Notes: generated by a model not told the origin, from the sequence alone. A stretch of 39,224 nucleotides of DNA from an uncultured Nocardioides sp. (GCF_946885725.1 NZ_CAMPGZ010000008.1:1-39224); one strand, 5' to 3'; shown: positions 23,564 to 31,721, numbered from the stretch's first letter. A program made the numbers and translations.

Positions 23564-23913
23564 ACGCTCTTGCCCGGCGGCGCCGGCTCCTTGCCCCGCG
23601 CCGGCGAGCTGACCAGCCAGGCCGCCCAGGTCGCCACCCCGAACCACGTCGCGCCCGGGTCGCCGAGCACCAGCACGAGCACGGCGACCGTGAAGAGCGC
23701 GACCTCCACGCCCATCCGCCGGGGGTCCTCGAGGCGTCTGGCCGCGCGCGGCGCCACCCACCGTCCCCACGCCAGCGCCGCCGCGAGCGGGAGGGCGATC
23801 GCCAGCGCCGTCTACACGAGCACGTCGCCGTCGCCGACCGCCCAGCCGCCGTACGCCAGGCAGCCGAGCATGGCCAGCTCCGCGACGAACCGGAGCGCGA
23901 GGAGTGCCGCCAC
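23560..23913 (-). pseudogene. YrdB-like (DUF2568) membrane protein, interrupted by TAG
   Basis: Read from the GTG at 23911-23913, the frame encodes a small four-helix membrane protein resembling the YrdB/DUF2568 family: MAALLALRFVAELAMLGCLA, then YGGWAVGDGDVLV, a stop, then TALAIALPLAAALAWGRWVAPRAARRL and two more hydrophobic segments, ending at 23560. The frame is intact for all 117 residues except one in-frame TAG at codon 34 (complement of 23812-23814). A single base change from TGG or CAG would explain it. The downstream part alone (65 residues from an internal ATG) lacks the first helix. A sequencing error or an amber suppressor cannot be excluded. Confidence 0.75.
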
Positions 23914-23943
23914 CCAGCCAGCCTAGGGGTCGGACCAGGGCCG

Positions 23944-24004
23944 CCGATTGGTCACAGACCGCAGGTTTTCCTGTCCGATTCCTGCGGTTGGGGACCAAAC
24001 CGCA
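23944..24004 (-). repeat. 61-bp interrupted-palindrome repeat, copy C (inverted)
   Basis: On the minus strand this holds the same 22-bp block (23983-24004, identical to copies A and B), a 19-bp spacer, and right block tgcggtctgtgaccaatcgg (23944-23963). It lies between the broken yrdB-like gene and the GNAT-like gene, about 11 kb from the other two copies. Confidence 0.9.
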
Positions 24005-24040
24005 GGCCCCCGGGCGCATCCACGCCTATCGTCACGTCCC

Positions 24041-24595
24041 GTGAGCGAGACCGAGGCCCAGGCCGACACGCAGGCCGAGACGCAGACCGAGACACAGCCC
24101 TGGCTGCCCGACGACTTCCGCGCCCCGATGCGGGTGGAGCTGCCGACCGGGCACCACCTGCGCCCGATCTCCGCCGACGACACCGACCTGGACATGGTCG
24201 CGGTGATGGGGTCGCGGGAGCGGTTGTGGGAGCGCTACGGGCCGATCTGGGGCTGGCCGCCGGCGACGATGACGCACGAGCAGGACCGCGAGGACCTGCA
24301 GCACCACGCGGACGAGATGGCGAACAACGAGGGGTTCAACTTCGCGCTGTTCGACGCCGAGGAGACCGCGCTGCTCGGGTGCGTCTACATCGAGCCGACG
24401 GACAAGCCCGGTGCGGACGCCGACATCTCGTGGTGGGTGGTCGACGAGCTGGTGGGTTCGGAGGTGGAGCGTGCGCTCGACGGGTTCGTGCCGGCGTGGG
24501 TCGCCGCCGAGTGGCCGGTGGAGCGGCCGCGGTACGTCGGTGTGGACTGCACGTTCGAGGAGTGGCACGCGATGCCGCGCGAGGGGGGCTCCTGA
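24041..24595 (+). CDS. GNAT-like protein
   Basis: A 184-residue protein with a repetitive Gln/Thr/Glu-rich N-terminus (TEAQADTQAETQTETQ) and then a domain resembling GNAT N-acetyltransferases: MRVELPTGHHLRPISADDTDLDMVAVMGSRERLWERYG, and a central strand pair with FNFALFDAEETALLGCVYIEPTDKPGADADISWWV. A clear acetyl-CoA loop of the R/Q-x-x-G-x-G/A type is not visible, so catalytic activity is doubtful. The GTG at 24041 was chosen; a longer frame from 23948 reads through the 61-bp repeat. TATCGT at 24027-24032 is a possible -10 box, 8 nt from the start. Confidence 0.7.
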   Translation: MSETEAQADTQAETQTETQPWLPDDFRAPMRVELPTGHHLRPISADDTDLDMVAVMGSRERLWERYGPIWGWPPATMTHEQDREDLQHHADEMANNEGFNFALFDAEETALLGCVYIEPTDKPGADADISWWVVDELVGSEVERALDGFVPAWVAAEWPVERPRYVGVDCTFEEWHAMPREGGS

Positions 24596-24618
24596 CCCGG
24601 TCGCGATCCGCCGTCGGC

Positions 24619-24653
24619 TAGGGTCCCCGGAGCGGTCAAGCCACGGCCGCTCC
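24619..24653 (+). promoter_or_regulatory. -10 box and 5' leader hairpin of the STAS gene
   Basis: TAGGGT at 24619-24624 would start transcription near 24631. A stem-loop with arms ggagcgg (24629-24635) and ccgctcc (24647-24653) would then sit at the very 5' end of the message, upstream of the ribosome site gaggagga (24663-24670). Confidence 0.45.
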
Positions 24654-24676
24654 GACCTCTCCGAGGAGGAGACGGC

Positions 24677-25057
24677 GTGACAACAGAGATGAACGGGCTG
24701 ACCGCCGAGGTCAGCACGCATGGCACGCGCACCATCGTGGCGCTGGCGGGCGAGATCGACCTGTCCAACCACGTGGCGCTGCGCGGTGCCCTGAACGACC
24801 TGATCACGAACGGCTCGGTCGACCTCGTGCTCGACCTGACCGACGTGACCTTTATGGACTCCACGGGGCTCGGTGCGCTGATCGGCACCCGCCGCCGCGT
24901 GCACGCCTTCCAGGGCTCCCTGGCCATCGTGCTCACCCACGACGCGATCCTGCGCGTCTTCCAGGTCACCGGGCTCGACAAGGTCTTCGACATCCACCCG
25001 TCCCTGAGCTCCGCGCTGGGCGAGGCCCAGGCCGAGAACGGCCTCACCCAGGCCTGA
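24677..25057 (+). CDS. STAS-domain anti-sigma factor antagonist
   Basis: A 126-residue single STAS domain of the SpoIIAA/RsbV type. The switch segment FMDSTGLGALIGTRRR places the phosphorylatable serine at S62. LAGEIDLSNHVALRGALNDLI is the usual first half. When unphosphorylated, such proteins bind an anti-sigma kinase and free its sigma factor. No anti-sigma factor or sigma factor gene is adjacent, so the partner is elsewhere. The GTG start has a strong ribosome site, gaggagga (24663-24670). Confidence 0.92.
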   Translation: MTTEMNGLTAEVSTHGTRTIVALAGEIDLSNHVALRGALNDLITNGSVDLVLDLTDVTFMDSTGLGALIGTRRRVHAFQGSLAIVLTHDAILRVFQVTGLDKVFDIHPSLSSALGEAQAENGLTQA

Positions 25058-25069
25058 GCCGGGCCTGCT

Positions 25070-25270
25070 TCAGACCGTCCAGCGCAACGCCTCGACGGTG
25101 AAGTCCGCCGGCGCGTACGCCGCCACCACCTCGGGACGCTCCCGCTCGAGCGCGATGAGCTCGCGGGCGCGGTCCGAGCGACGGCGCTCGGCCAGCCTGG
25201 CCATCCGTCTCGGGCGCTCGTCCCGAGGGTCCACGACGGCCGGGGTGCGCGGTGCGTGCGAGTGCGACAT
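25070..25270 (-). CDS. Small basic hypothetical protein
   Basis: A 66-residue protein, very rich in Arg, Glu and Ala in the middle (DPRDERPRRMARLAERRRSDRARELIALERERPEVV), probably one long helix, with a short C-terminal AYAPADFTVEALRWTV. The family is not recognised. The ATG at 25270 is preferred over longer upstream frames, which run into the SRPBCC gene region. It converges on the STAS gene with 12 bp between. Confidence 0.55.
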   Translation of the reverse strand: MSHSHAPRTPAVVDPRDERPRRMARLAERRRSDRARELIALERERPEVVAAYAPADFTVEALRWTV

Positions 25271-25347
25271 GCGGACATCGTGGTCCGCCGAGTTGTCGCC
25301 CCGGTTACGCCGTGTGACGGCCCGTTGAACTCTCGGCAAAGGCTCGA

Positions 25348-25830
25348 TCAGCCGGCCACGCCCGCGAGCAGCGCGGCGTAGCGGTCGAGGTAGAGCGGCC
25401 AGCCGCCGTCCCCGGCCACGCCGTCGGCGACCGACTCCCAGCCGGGGCCGTGCCGGTCGATCAGCCGGTGCTCCAGCTCGACCCGGGTGCGGTCCGGCGC
25501 CTCCTCCACGAACCGCACCTCGACCTCGCTGGTGCGGTCGGGGTCGGTCTCGAGCTGCCACTGCGGGCTGATGTCCCAGCTGAACACCAGCCGCGTCGGC
25601 GGCTCGAAGGCCAGGATCCGCGCCCATCGGCACTCGCTGCCGTCCTCCGCGCGGTCGACGATCCCGCCACCGACGTACGGCTCGAGCACGGTCTCCGTGA
25701 TCCGCGCGCCGAGCAGGTTGTGCTCGCGGGGCTTGATGTCCCCGAACCGCTGCGTGAACGCCGAGAACGCCTCCTCGGTACCGACCGGCACCACGATGTC
25801 GCGGCGGACGGTGGTGGGCGTGCTGCTCAT
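25348..25830 (-). CDS. SRPBCC-family (AHSA1-like) protein
   Basis: A 160-residue START/Bet v1-fold protein of the AHSA1/SRPBCC group, a beta-grip with a long C-terminal helix that encloses a hydrophobic ligand pocket. Typical segments are VRRDIVVPVGTEEAFSAFTQRFG, WARILAFEPPTRLVFSWDI and RTRVELEHRLIDRHGPGW, and the C-terminal GWPLYLDRYAALL. The ligand is unknown. Its ATG overlaps the stop of the ArsR-type regulator (ATGA), the common ArsR-SRPBCC operon of actinobacteria. Confidence 0.9.
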   Translation of the reverse strand: MSSTPTTVRRDIVVPVGTEEAFSAFTQRFGDIKPREHNLLGARITETVLEPYVGGGIVDRAEDGSECRWARILAFEPPTRLVFSWDISPQWQLETDPDRTSEVEVRFVEEAPDRTRVELEHRLIDRHGPGWESVADGVAGDGGWPLYLDRYAALLAGVAG

Positions 25831-26159
25831 GGCTGCTCCTCGGGTGTGTCGTCGTCCGTACGTCGGCTGACGAGATCGCCGTATGCGCCGAGCGTGCGGC
25901 GCCAGAACGTGTCGAGCTGGTCGCGCAGCGCCGACAGCGCCACCGGGTCCACCTCGTAGATGCGCCGGGTGCCCTCGGCCCGCTCGGTGACCAGGCCCGC
26001 GTCCTTGAGCACCCGCAGGTGCTGCGAGACGGCGGGACGGCTCACCGGCAGGCCGGCGGCCAGCTCGCCCACCGCGCGCGGTCGCTCGGCGAGAGCGGCC
26101 ACGATCGCGCGGCGGGTGCCGTCGGCCAGCACGTCCCAGGCGACTTCGTCGGTGTTCAC
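25827..26159 (-). CDS. ArsR-family winged-helix repressor
   Basis: A 110-residue regulator. The winged helix runs from WDVLADGTRRAIVAALAERPRAVGELAAGLPVSRPAVSQHLRVLKDAGLVTERAEGTRRIYEVD, with the recognition helix in SRPAVSQHLRVL. Metal-binding cysteines such as CVC are absent, so it belongs to the non-metal branch that pairs with SRPBCC proteins. The GTG start lies 7 nt after minus-strand TAACTT (complement of 26167-26172), inside a palindromic operator. Autorepression is therefore likely. Confidence 0.93.
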   Translation of the reverse strand: MNTDEVAWDVLADGTRRAIVAALAERPRAVGELAAGLPVSRPAVSQHLRVLKDAGLVTERAEGTRRIYEVDPVALSALRDQLDTFWRRTLGAYGDLVSRRTDDDTPEEQP

Positions 26160-26182
26160 TTACGGTAAGTTATGACTTACCG
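26158..26182 (-). promoter_or_regulatory. ArsR operator overlapping the -10 box
   Basis: A perfect inverted repeat cggtaagt-tatg-acttaccg spans 26163-26182. A second overlapping one, acttac-g-gtaagt, spans 26158-26170, giving three related half-sites. The likely -10 box TAACTT (minus strand) is within it and the GTG start touches its edge, so bound repressor would block RNA polymerase directly. Confidence 0.7.
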
Positions 26183-26186
26183 ATTG

Positions 26187-26204
26187 CCGGGGTCAAGACC
26201 CCGG
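26187..26204. promoter_or_regulatory. 18-bp perfect palindrome
   Basis: The sequence ccggggtc-aa-gaccccgg lies just outside the ArsR operator, between divergent genes. It may be an operator for the PKD-protein gene or a leader hairpin; no terminator is needed at this position. Confidence 0.35.
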
Positions 26205-26301
26205 AATCACGAAGGGTCATGGGCGCAATGGCCGGTCTGCGTAGGTCGTCTGCGCCGATTGACGGGTGACGAGGGCGCGGCCTCCCACGGAGGTTGGGGA
26301 G

Positions 26302-27957
26302 ATGAGCCGTCCTCGGTGGCTTCTCGTCCTCGTCGCTCTGGCCGTCACCCCGGTGACGACCCTGGTCACGGCTTCGTCCGCCACGGCGGCGTTGCCCAGC
26401 AGACCGAACCTGAGCGTCGAGCGGACTGTGCGCACGAATCCGTTCGCCAGCAGCTCGACCCGGGCCTCCGACGTCGAGGGGATCGCGTACGTCGCGCGGG
26501 ACAACTCGGTGTGGCTCGCGGACGACGACGGCGACGCGATCCACGAGCTGAACGCGTCGACCGGCGCGCTCAAACGCACCATCGGCGCCAGCACGTTCGA
26601 CGACGTGCGCCGGCTGAACGGCACCGAGCGGGCCACGGTCGCGCGGTTCGGCGACATCGAGAGCCTGGCGTACGACACCGTGAACGACCGGCTCTACGTC
26701 TTCTCGGGCAGCTGCTGCACGGCCGCGGCCCTGCCCACGGCGTTCCGCATGCAACGGTCGGGCAGCCGCCTCGCGCTGGAGTCGTGGCAGCCGCTGCCGC
26801 CCGGCACCGAGTTCACCGCCGCCGGCTGGAACCCCGGGGACCGCCGGCTGTACGTCGGCAGCGGGTCGCAGCTGCGCACGTACGACTACGTCAGCAACAC
26901 CAGCGGCTCGCCGTTCTCGCTCGCCGGGGTCTCGAACCTCCTGGGCGTCGACTTCACCGACGACGGCAAGGACCTCTTCGTCGCGCACTCGCGGACCCGG
27001 GTCACCCGCTTCTCCTGGCCCGGCCGCTCGGCGGTCTCCGGCTGGAACATCGACCTAACCCAGTTCGGCATCCTGGAGGGACGCGGGGTCGAGGTGGTGA
27101 ACGAGCGGCTCTGGGTCCCGGACGGGTTCGACCGGCTCAGGACCGACCCGCTGCACAGCGCGGTCTACGTCATCTCCGTCGGCGCCAGCGGCTCGACGCC
27201 GGCCCCACCTCCGCCGCCCCCGCCGCCTCCGCCGCCCACGGCGTCGTTCACGGCCGCGCCGTCCTCCGGCAGCGCGCCACTGACCGTCACGTTCACCGAC
27301 ACCTCGACGGGCGCGGCCGCGTGGCACTGGGACTTCGGCGACGGGACGTCGGCCGCCGACCGCACCGTCACCCACACCTCCGCCGCACCGGGCAGCTACA
27401 CCGTCCAGCTGACCGCGAGCAACGACGGCGGTTTCACCAGCGCCACCAACACGGTGGTGGTCTCGGTGCCGCAGCCTCCCGCGCCACCTCCGCCACCGCC
27501 GACGACCGGGCGTCAGCTCGTCGGCAACGCCGGCTTCGAGCAGGGACTCGACGGCTGGCGCAGCGGACGGGCGGGTGCCCGGCTGACCCGGGTCGAGGGT
27601 GGCCACACCGGTCAGTGGGCCGCTCGCGTCGCGAGTCGTGGCGAGAAGCGGAAGGTCGCGCTCGACGACTCCCCGGGCTGGGTGCAGGCGACGAGCGCCG
27701 GAACCTACCACGCGAGCGTGTGGGTGCGGTCCAAGCACAAGGGCGCGAAGGTGACGCTCAAGCTCGTCGAGCGTGACGGCAACGGGAAGCGCATCGGGTC
27801 CGCGACCAAGGCGCGCACGCCGAAGGGCGAGTGGCACCGGCTGCGGGTCAGCTACAAGACGAAGACGCCCGGCTCCCTGCTCGACCTCTCGGTCGTCGGG
27901 CGCGGCAAGAAGACGATCTGGTTCGAGGCCGACGACGTGCAGCTCCGCCTGCGCTGA
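26302..27957 (+). CDS. Secreted PKD-domain protein with propeller-like N-terminal region
   Basis: A 551-residue exported protein. A signal peptide ends near SSATAA (about residue 30). Residues 35-295 hold repeated strand motifs such as VEGIAYVARDNSVWLADDDGDAIHELN and IESLAYDTVNDRLYVFSG, suggesting a beta-propeller. A proline-run linker (about 301-313) leads to a PKD domain (about 314-390) with the signature WHWDFGDGT. A second Pro-rich linker is followed by a C-terminal carbohydrate-binding-like module (about 402-551: LVGNAGFEQGLDGWR... HASVWVRSKHKGAKVTLKL). No catalytic site is evident; binding to wall or polysaccharide is likely. The ATG at 26302 has the ribosome site ggaggttgggga just upstream. 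Confidence 0.82.
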   Translation: MSRPRWLLVLVALAVTPVTTLVTASSATAALPSRPNLSVERTVRTNPFASSSTRASDVEGIAYVARDNSVWLADDDGDAIHELNASTGALKRTIGASTFDDVRRLNGTERATVARFGDIESLAYDTVNDRLYVFSGSCCTAAALPTAFRMQRSGSRLALESWQPLPPGTEFTAAGWNPGDRRLYVGSGSQLRTYDYVSNTSGSPFSLAGVSNLLGVDFTDDGKDLFVAHSRTRVTRFSWPGRSAVSGWNIDLTQFGILEGRGVEVVNERLWVPDGFDRLRTDPLHSAVYVISVGASGSTPAPPPPPPPPPPPTASFTAAPSSGSAPLTVTFTDTSTGAAAWHWDFGDGTSAADRTVTHTSAAPGSYTVQLTASNDGGFTSATNTVVVSVPQPPAPPPPPPTTGRQLVGNAGFEQGLDGWRSGRAGARLTRVEGGHTGQWAARVASRGEKRKVALDDSPGWVQATSAGTYHASVWVRSKHKGAKVTLKLVERDGNGKRIGSATKARTPKGEWHRLRVSYKTKTPGSLLDLSVVGRGKKTIWFEADDVQLRLR

Positions 27958-28025
27958 CGTGCCGGCGCGGTGAGCGCAGCCTTTCCTCGCTTGCGCGCGC
28001 CGCTCCGACGCGCTGCGATGGCGAC

Positions 28026-28802
28026 ATGACCACGCCCCCGGACCACGCCGGCCCGCCGGCACCCGCACCCCCGCCGCCGCCGCCGCACGACGGTCCGAGC
28101 GGCGGCGACGAGATCGGGCACACCCACGCCGACGTGTCCGGCGGCTGGCTGCGCGCGGCGACGTTCGGTGCGATGGACGGCCTCGTCACCAACGTCTCGC
28201 TCGTCGCCGGCATCGGCGCCGCGGGGGTGTCGCCGAACGTCGTGGTCACCGCCGGTGTCGCCGGTGCCGTCGCGGGAGCGTTCTCGATGGCGCTCGGGGA
28301 GTACGCGTCGGTCTCGACGCAGAACGAGGCGATCGACAAGGAGGTGGCCATCGAGGGCCGCGAGATCCGGGACAACCCGCGGGCCGAGGTCCGCGAGCTG
28401 GCCCAGATGTTCCGCGAGATGGGGATGTCGGAGGAGACCGCCCGTGCGGCCGCCCGCGAGGTGCACACCGACCACGAGCGCGCCGTGCGCGTCCACGTCA
28501 GCCACGAGCTCGGCCTTGACCCCGAGGAGAAGGCGAGCCCGACCGTAGCGGCGCTGTCGTCGTTCGTCACGTTCTCGATCGGCGCCGCAGTGCCGCTGAT
28601 CCCCTACCTGCTCGGCTTCGCGTCGCTGGTCGCCGGGCTCACGGTCGGCGGCTTCGGCCTCCTGGTCGCCGGCGGCATCGCCTCCCTGTTCACGTCGACC
28701 AGCTGGTGGTGGGGTGCCATTCGTCAGCTGCTGTACGGCGGACTGGCGGCCGGTGCGACGTACCTCGTCGGCGCCGCGCTCGGCGTCAGCGTGATGACCT
28801 GA
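28026..28802 (+). CDS. VIT1/CCC1-family iron/manganese transporter
   Basis: A 258-residue membrane transporter of the vacuolar iron transporter family. A Pro/Gly-rich N-terminal tail (about 1-30) with histidines (HTHADVSGG) precedes helix 1, which carries the family motif FGAMDGLVTNVSLVAGIG. GAFSMALGEYASVSTQNE follows. The charged cytosolic helices (about 105-165, rich in Glu, with AQMFREMGMSEETARAAAREV) form the metal-collecting domain. Three further helices complete about five in all. It probably exports Fe2+ or Mn2+ from the cytosol in exchange for H+. The ATG at 28026 begins before the conserved region. Confidence 0.9.
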   Translation: MTTPPDHAGPPAPAPPPPPPHDGPSGGDEIGHTHADVSGGWLRAATFGAMDGLVTNVSLVAGIGAAGVSPNVVVTAGVAGAVAGAFSMALGEYASVSTQNEAIDKEVAIEGREIRDNPRAEVRELAQMFREMGMSEETARAAAREVHTDHERAVRVHVSHELGLDPEEKASPTVAALSSFVTFSIGAAVPLIPYLLGFASLVAGLTVGGFGLLVAGGIASLFTSTSWWWGAIRQLLYGGLAAGATYLVGAALGVSVMT

Positions 28803-28828
28803 GCCGGCGACCGCGCGACACTCGAGAC

Positions 28829-31612
28829 GTGGGCCGCACGCTGACCTCCGTCGTGGTGCCCTGCCCGGTGCTGGTCGGCCGGGCCGGCGAGATGGCGCGG
28901 CTGCGCGACGCCGTCGACGCCGCGCCGCACGGCCACGGTGGCGTCGTCCTCGTCGTCGGGGAGGCCGGCATCGGCAAGTCCCGGCTCGTGCAGGAGGTCG
29001 CGGCGCTGGCGCGGGAGCGGGGCATGGCCATGCTGCGCGGGCGCTGCGTGCCGGGCTCGGAGAGCACGGCGTTCAGCCCGCTCGTCGAGGCCTTCGCGGC
29101 TGTGCCGACCACGATCGTCGAGAGCGACGACCTGAGGCCGTGGTCACCGGCACTGGCCGGCATCCTGCCGACGGCGGCGCAGTCGGGTGCGCGCGAGCAG
29201 GTTGCGCCGCCGGTGCGCGGCGAGGCGGTGATCAGGCTGCTGCGGGCGGCGGTGGCACCGGCGGCCGCGGGGCTGCTGGTGCTCGAGGACCTGCACTGGG
29301 CCGACCCCGACACCTTGGCCGTCGTCGAGCACCTGAGCGACCACCTCGGCGACACCCCGTTGCTGTGCCTCGCCACGGCGCGAACCGGCGAGGACGGACC
29401 CGCCCGGCAGACACTGCGCCGGGTCGCCGACCGTCGTACCGCCCTGGTGCTCGAGCCTGCGCGCCTCAACGACGCCCAGGTCGCGGCGATGGTGCACAGT
29501 TGCACCGGCGGGGGCGACCCCTCGGTCCTGCAGCGGGCGACCGCTCTCGGAGAGGGCGTCCCGTTCCTGGTCGAGGAGCTGCTGGTGTCGCCGGGCCTGC
29601 CCGAGTCGTTCGCCGACACGGTCCGAGGACGGCTGGAGGCCCTGTCCGACGACGACCGCCGGGTGCTGGTGACCGCCGCGACCGCCGGACGGTTCTTCGA
29701 CTGGCGGTTGCTGGCCAGGGCCACCGACCTCGACGACGAGCGGGTCGTCACGGCGCTCGAGCACGGGGTCGCGGCCCAGCTGCTCGCCGTCGACGGCGAC
29801 GGCTTCCGCTTCCGGCACGCGCTCACCGCCGACGCCGTCCTCGCGTCGGTCGTCCCACCGCGTGTGCGTGAGGCCGCCGCCGGCATGCTGGCGGCCCTCG
29901 ACTCGACCGGCGACCTGACCGAGCCGCAGTGGACGGTCGCGGCGCGGCTGGCCGAGAGAGCCGGCCGGCCGGAGCGCGCGGGCGGCCTCCACCTGGCGGT
30001 GGGCGAGCGGGCGCTGCGCCGCGGCGCGCTGCACTCCGCGGTCGCCTCGCTCGAGATCGCGGCGCTACTGCTCCCGGACGGGCCGGCCCGCTCCGACGCG
30101 GTGGAGCGGCTGGTGGAGGCGCTGGTGACGGCGGGACGGTACGACGAGGCCGTGACGAGGCACCGTGACGGCGCCGGCCGCCTGACGCCACCGGCCGCCG
30201 CTCGCACGCGGCTCCTGCTCGCAGCCGGCGCGGCCACCGCCTCGCGATGGGAGGAGTGCGCCGGGCACCTGGCCGCTGCACGATCCGTCGTCGACGGCGA
30301 CGGGCCGCCGGGCCTGCGTTCGGAGCTCGCGCTGCGGTCCGCCGAGCTGGCGCTCGGCACCGACGACCTTGACGAGGCGCGGAGCTCGGCACGGACGGCG
30401 CTGGACACCGCCCGCGAGGCACTGTCGGCCGAGCTCGAGTGCGAGGCCCTCCAGCTGCTCGGCCGGTGTGCGCGACGCAGCTCCCTGGACGAGGCGGAGT
30501 CCTGGTTCCGGCAGGCGCTCTCGGTCGCGGAGGACCGCGACCTGCCCTTCTGGCGCATGCGCGCGCGGCACGAGCTGGGCACCATCGCGCTGCTGCGGTA
30601 CTCGGGCGTGGACAACCTGCTCGAGGCGCTGCGACTGGCCGACGAGCTCGGCGCGATGGCGACCGCCGCGATCCTGGAGATCGAGCTCGCCGCGGGGCTC
30701 TTCGGGACCGACGACGACGCGGCGACCAACCGGGCGCGGGAGCACGCCGAGCGAGCGGTCCAGCGCGCCACCGCGCTCGGCATGGACCTGGTCGCGGGCT
30801 ACGGGTGGATGCACCTCGCGGGTGCCGCGTTCCTGGCCGGCGACGCCGAGGCCGGTGCCGCCGCGGCCGCGCGGGCTCGTGCCGCCGTACCCGGCAACCG
30901 GGAGGTCGACGGGCTGGTCTGCGCCCTGGAGGCGCTGAGCGCGATGCTGGCCGACGACCTCGACCGGGCCCTGGAGCGGGCCGTCCGGAGCACCGACCTG
31001 CTGCGTGGGGTGGAGTCGGCGCCGCCCGCGCAGACGCGGGCCGCGTTGCCGCTGCTGCTCGCCGTGACCGGGGAGCCCGGGGCGTCGGCGGCGATCGCCG
31101 AGGCCGAGGAGGCCGGCGTGGGCGTCAACGTCCTCGGCCGGGGCTGGCTCACCGTCGCGCGGGCCATCGTCGCCGGCCGGGAGGACCCGTCCCGGGCCGC
31201 CGACCTCGCGCTCCAGGCCGATGCGGAGCTGGCGAGCGTGCCGTCCCGCCTGTGGCAGCACCTGGGGCGCCGCTTCGCCGCCGCCGCCGCGTCGGCGGAC
31301 GGCTGGCAGGTTCCGGCCGGGTGGGCCGGCGAGGCGGAGCGCTGGTTCCGCCGGCACGGCCACCCCGGTGCCTCGGCCGCGTGCCAGGCGCTCCGCCGTC
31401 GCGGAGCCCACTCGGTTCCGGCGGCGTGGGCGCGCCGCGGCATCACCCGGCGCGAGGCGGACGTGCTGACGCTCATCGCGGAAGGCTGCAGCAACCGCGA
31501 GATCGCCGACCGGCTCGTGCTCTCGCCCCGCACGGTCGAGAAGCACGTCGAGTCGCTGCTGCGAAGGACGGGCACGCACAGCCGGACCCAGCTCGCCCGC
31601 TTCGCCACGTAA
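28829..31612 (+). CDS. Large ATP-binding LuxR-family transcriptional regulator
   Basis: A 927-residue regulator of the LAL/STAND class. The N-terminal NTPase has Walker A GEAGIGKS at 44-51 and Walker B LLVLEDLHWAD. A long alpha-helical, TPR-like region fills the centre (about 350-830). The C-terminal LuxR helix-turn-helix (about 865-927) reads ITRREADVLTLIAEGCSNREIADRLVLSPRTVEKHVESLLRRTG. These act as signal-dependent activators, often of catabolic or secondary-metabolite genes; the target here is unknown. The GTG at 28829 is a judgement call; a GTG at 28853 is nearly as good. Confidence 0.88.
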   Translation: MGRTLTSVVVPCPVLVGRAGEMARLRDAVDAAPHGHGGVVLVVGEAGIGKSRLVQEVAALARERGMAMLRGRCVPGSESTAFSPLVEAFAAVPTTIVESDDLRPWSPALAGILPTAAQSGAREQVAPPVRGEAVIRLLRAAVAPAAAGLLVLEDLHWADPDTLAVVEHLSDHLGDTPLLCLATARTGEDGPARQTLRRVADRRTALVLEPARLNDAQVAAMVHSCTGGGDPSVLQRATALGEGVPFLVEELLVSPGLPESFADTVRGRLEALSDDDRRVLVTAATAGRFFDWRLLARATDLDDERVVTALEHGVAAQLLAVDGDGFRFRHALTADAVLASVVPPRVREAAAGMLAALDSTGDLTEPQWTVAARLAERAGRPERAGGLHLAVGERALRRGALHSAVASLEIAALLLPDGPARSDAVERLVEALVTAGRYDEAVTRHRDGAGRLTPPAAARTRLLLAAGAATASRWEECAGHLAAARSVVDGDGPPGLRSELALRSAELALGTDDLDEARSSARTALDTAREALSAELECEALQLLGRCARRSSLDEAESWFRQALSVAEDRDLPFWRMRARHELGTIALLRYSGVDNLLEALRLADELGAMATAAILEIELAAGLFGTDDDAATNRAREHAERAVQRATALGMDLVAGYGWMHLAGAAFLAGDAEAGAAAAARARAAVPGNREVDGLVCALEALSAMLADDLDRALERAVRSTDLLRGVESAPPAQTRAALPLLLAVTGEPGASAAIAEAEEAGVGVNVLGRGWLTVARAIVAGREDPSRAADLALQADAELASVPSRLWQHLGRRFAAAAASADGWQVPAGWAGEAERWFRRHGHPGASAACQALRRRGAHSVPAAWARRGITRREADVLTLIAEGCSNREIADRLVLSPRTVEKHVESLLRRTGTHSRTQLARFAT

Positions 31613-31639
31613 CCGGACCTCCCGCGCGTTGTTACGTGG
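31605..31639 (+). terminator. Stem-loop overlapping the LuxR-regulator stop codon
   Basis: Arms ccacgtaac (31605-31613) and gttacgtgg (31631-31639) pair perfectly, with a 17-nt loop. The TAA stop codon lies in the left arm. A short run ttt follows. Confidence 0.6.
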
Positions 31640-31721
31640 TTTCCCCGATGTGCCGCCCCGCTCCGCGCGGCAGGTTGTCGGCATCCAGCCACGCCGTCGA
31701 TGGCGGAAGAGGAGGACCGAC

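Noticed and set aside
28786..30783. A 665-codon open frame antisense to the LuxR-type regulator
   Set aside because: Low-complexity Ser/Arg/Ala product with no motifs, explained by the codon bias of the opposite strand.
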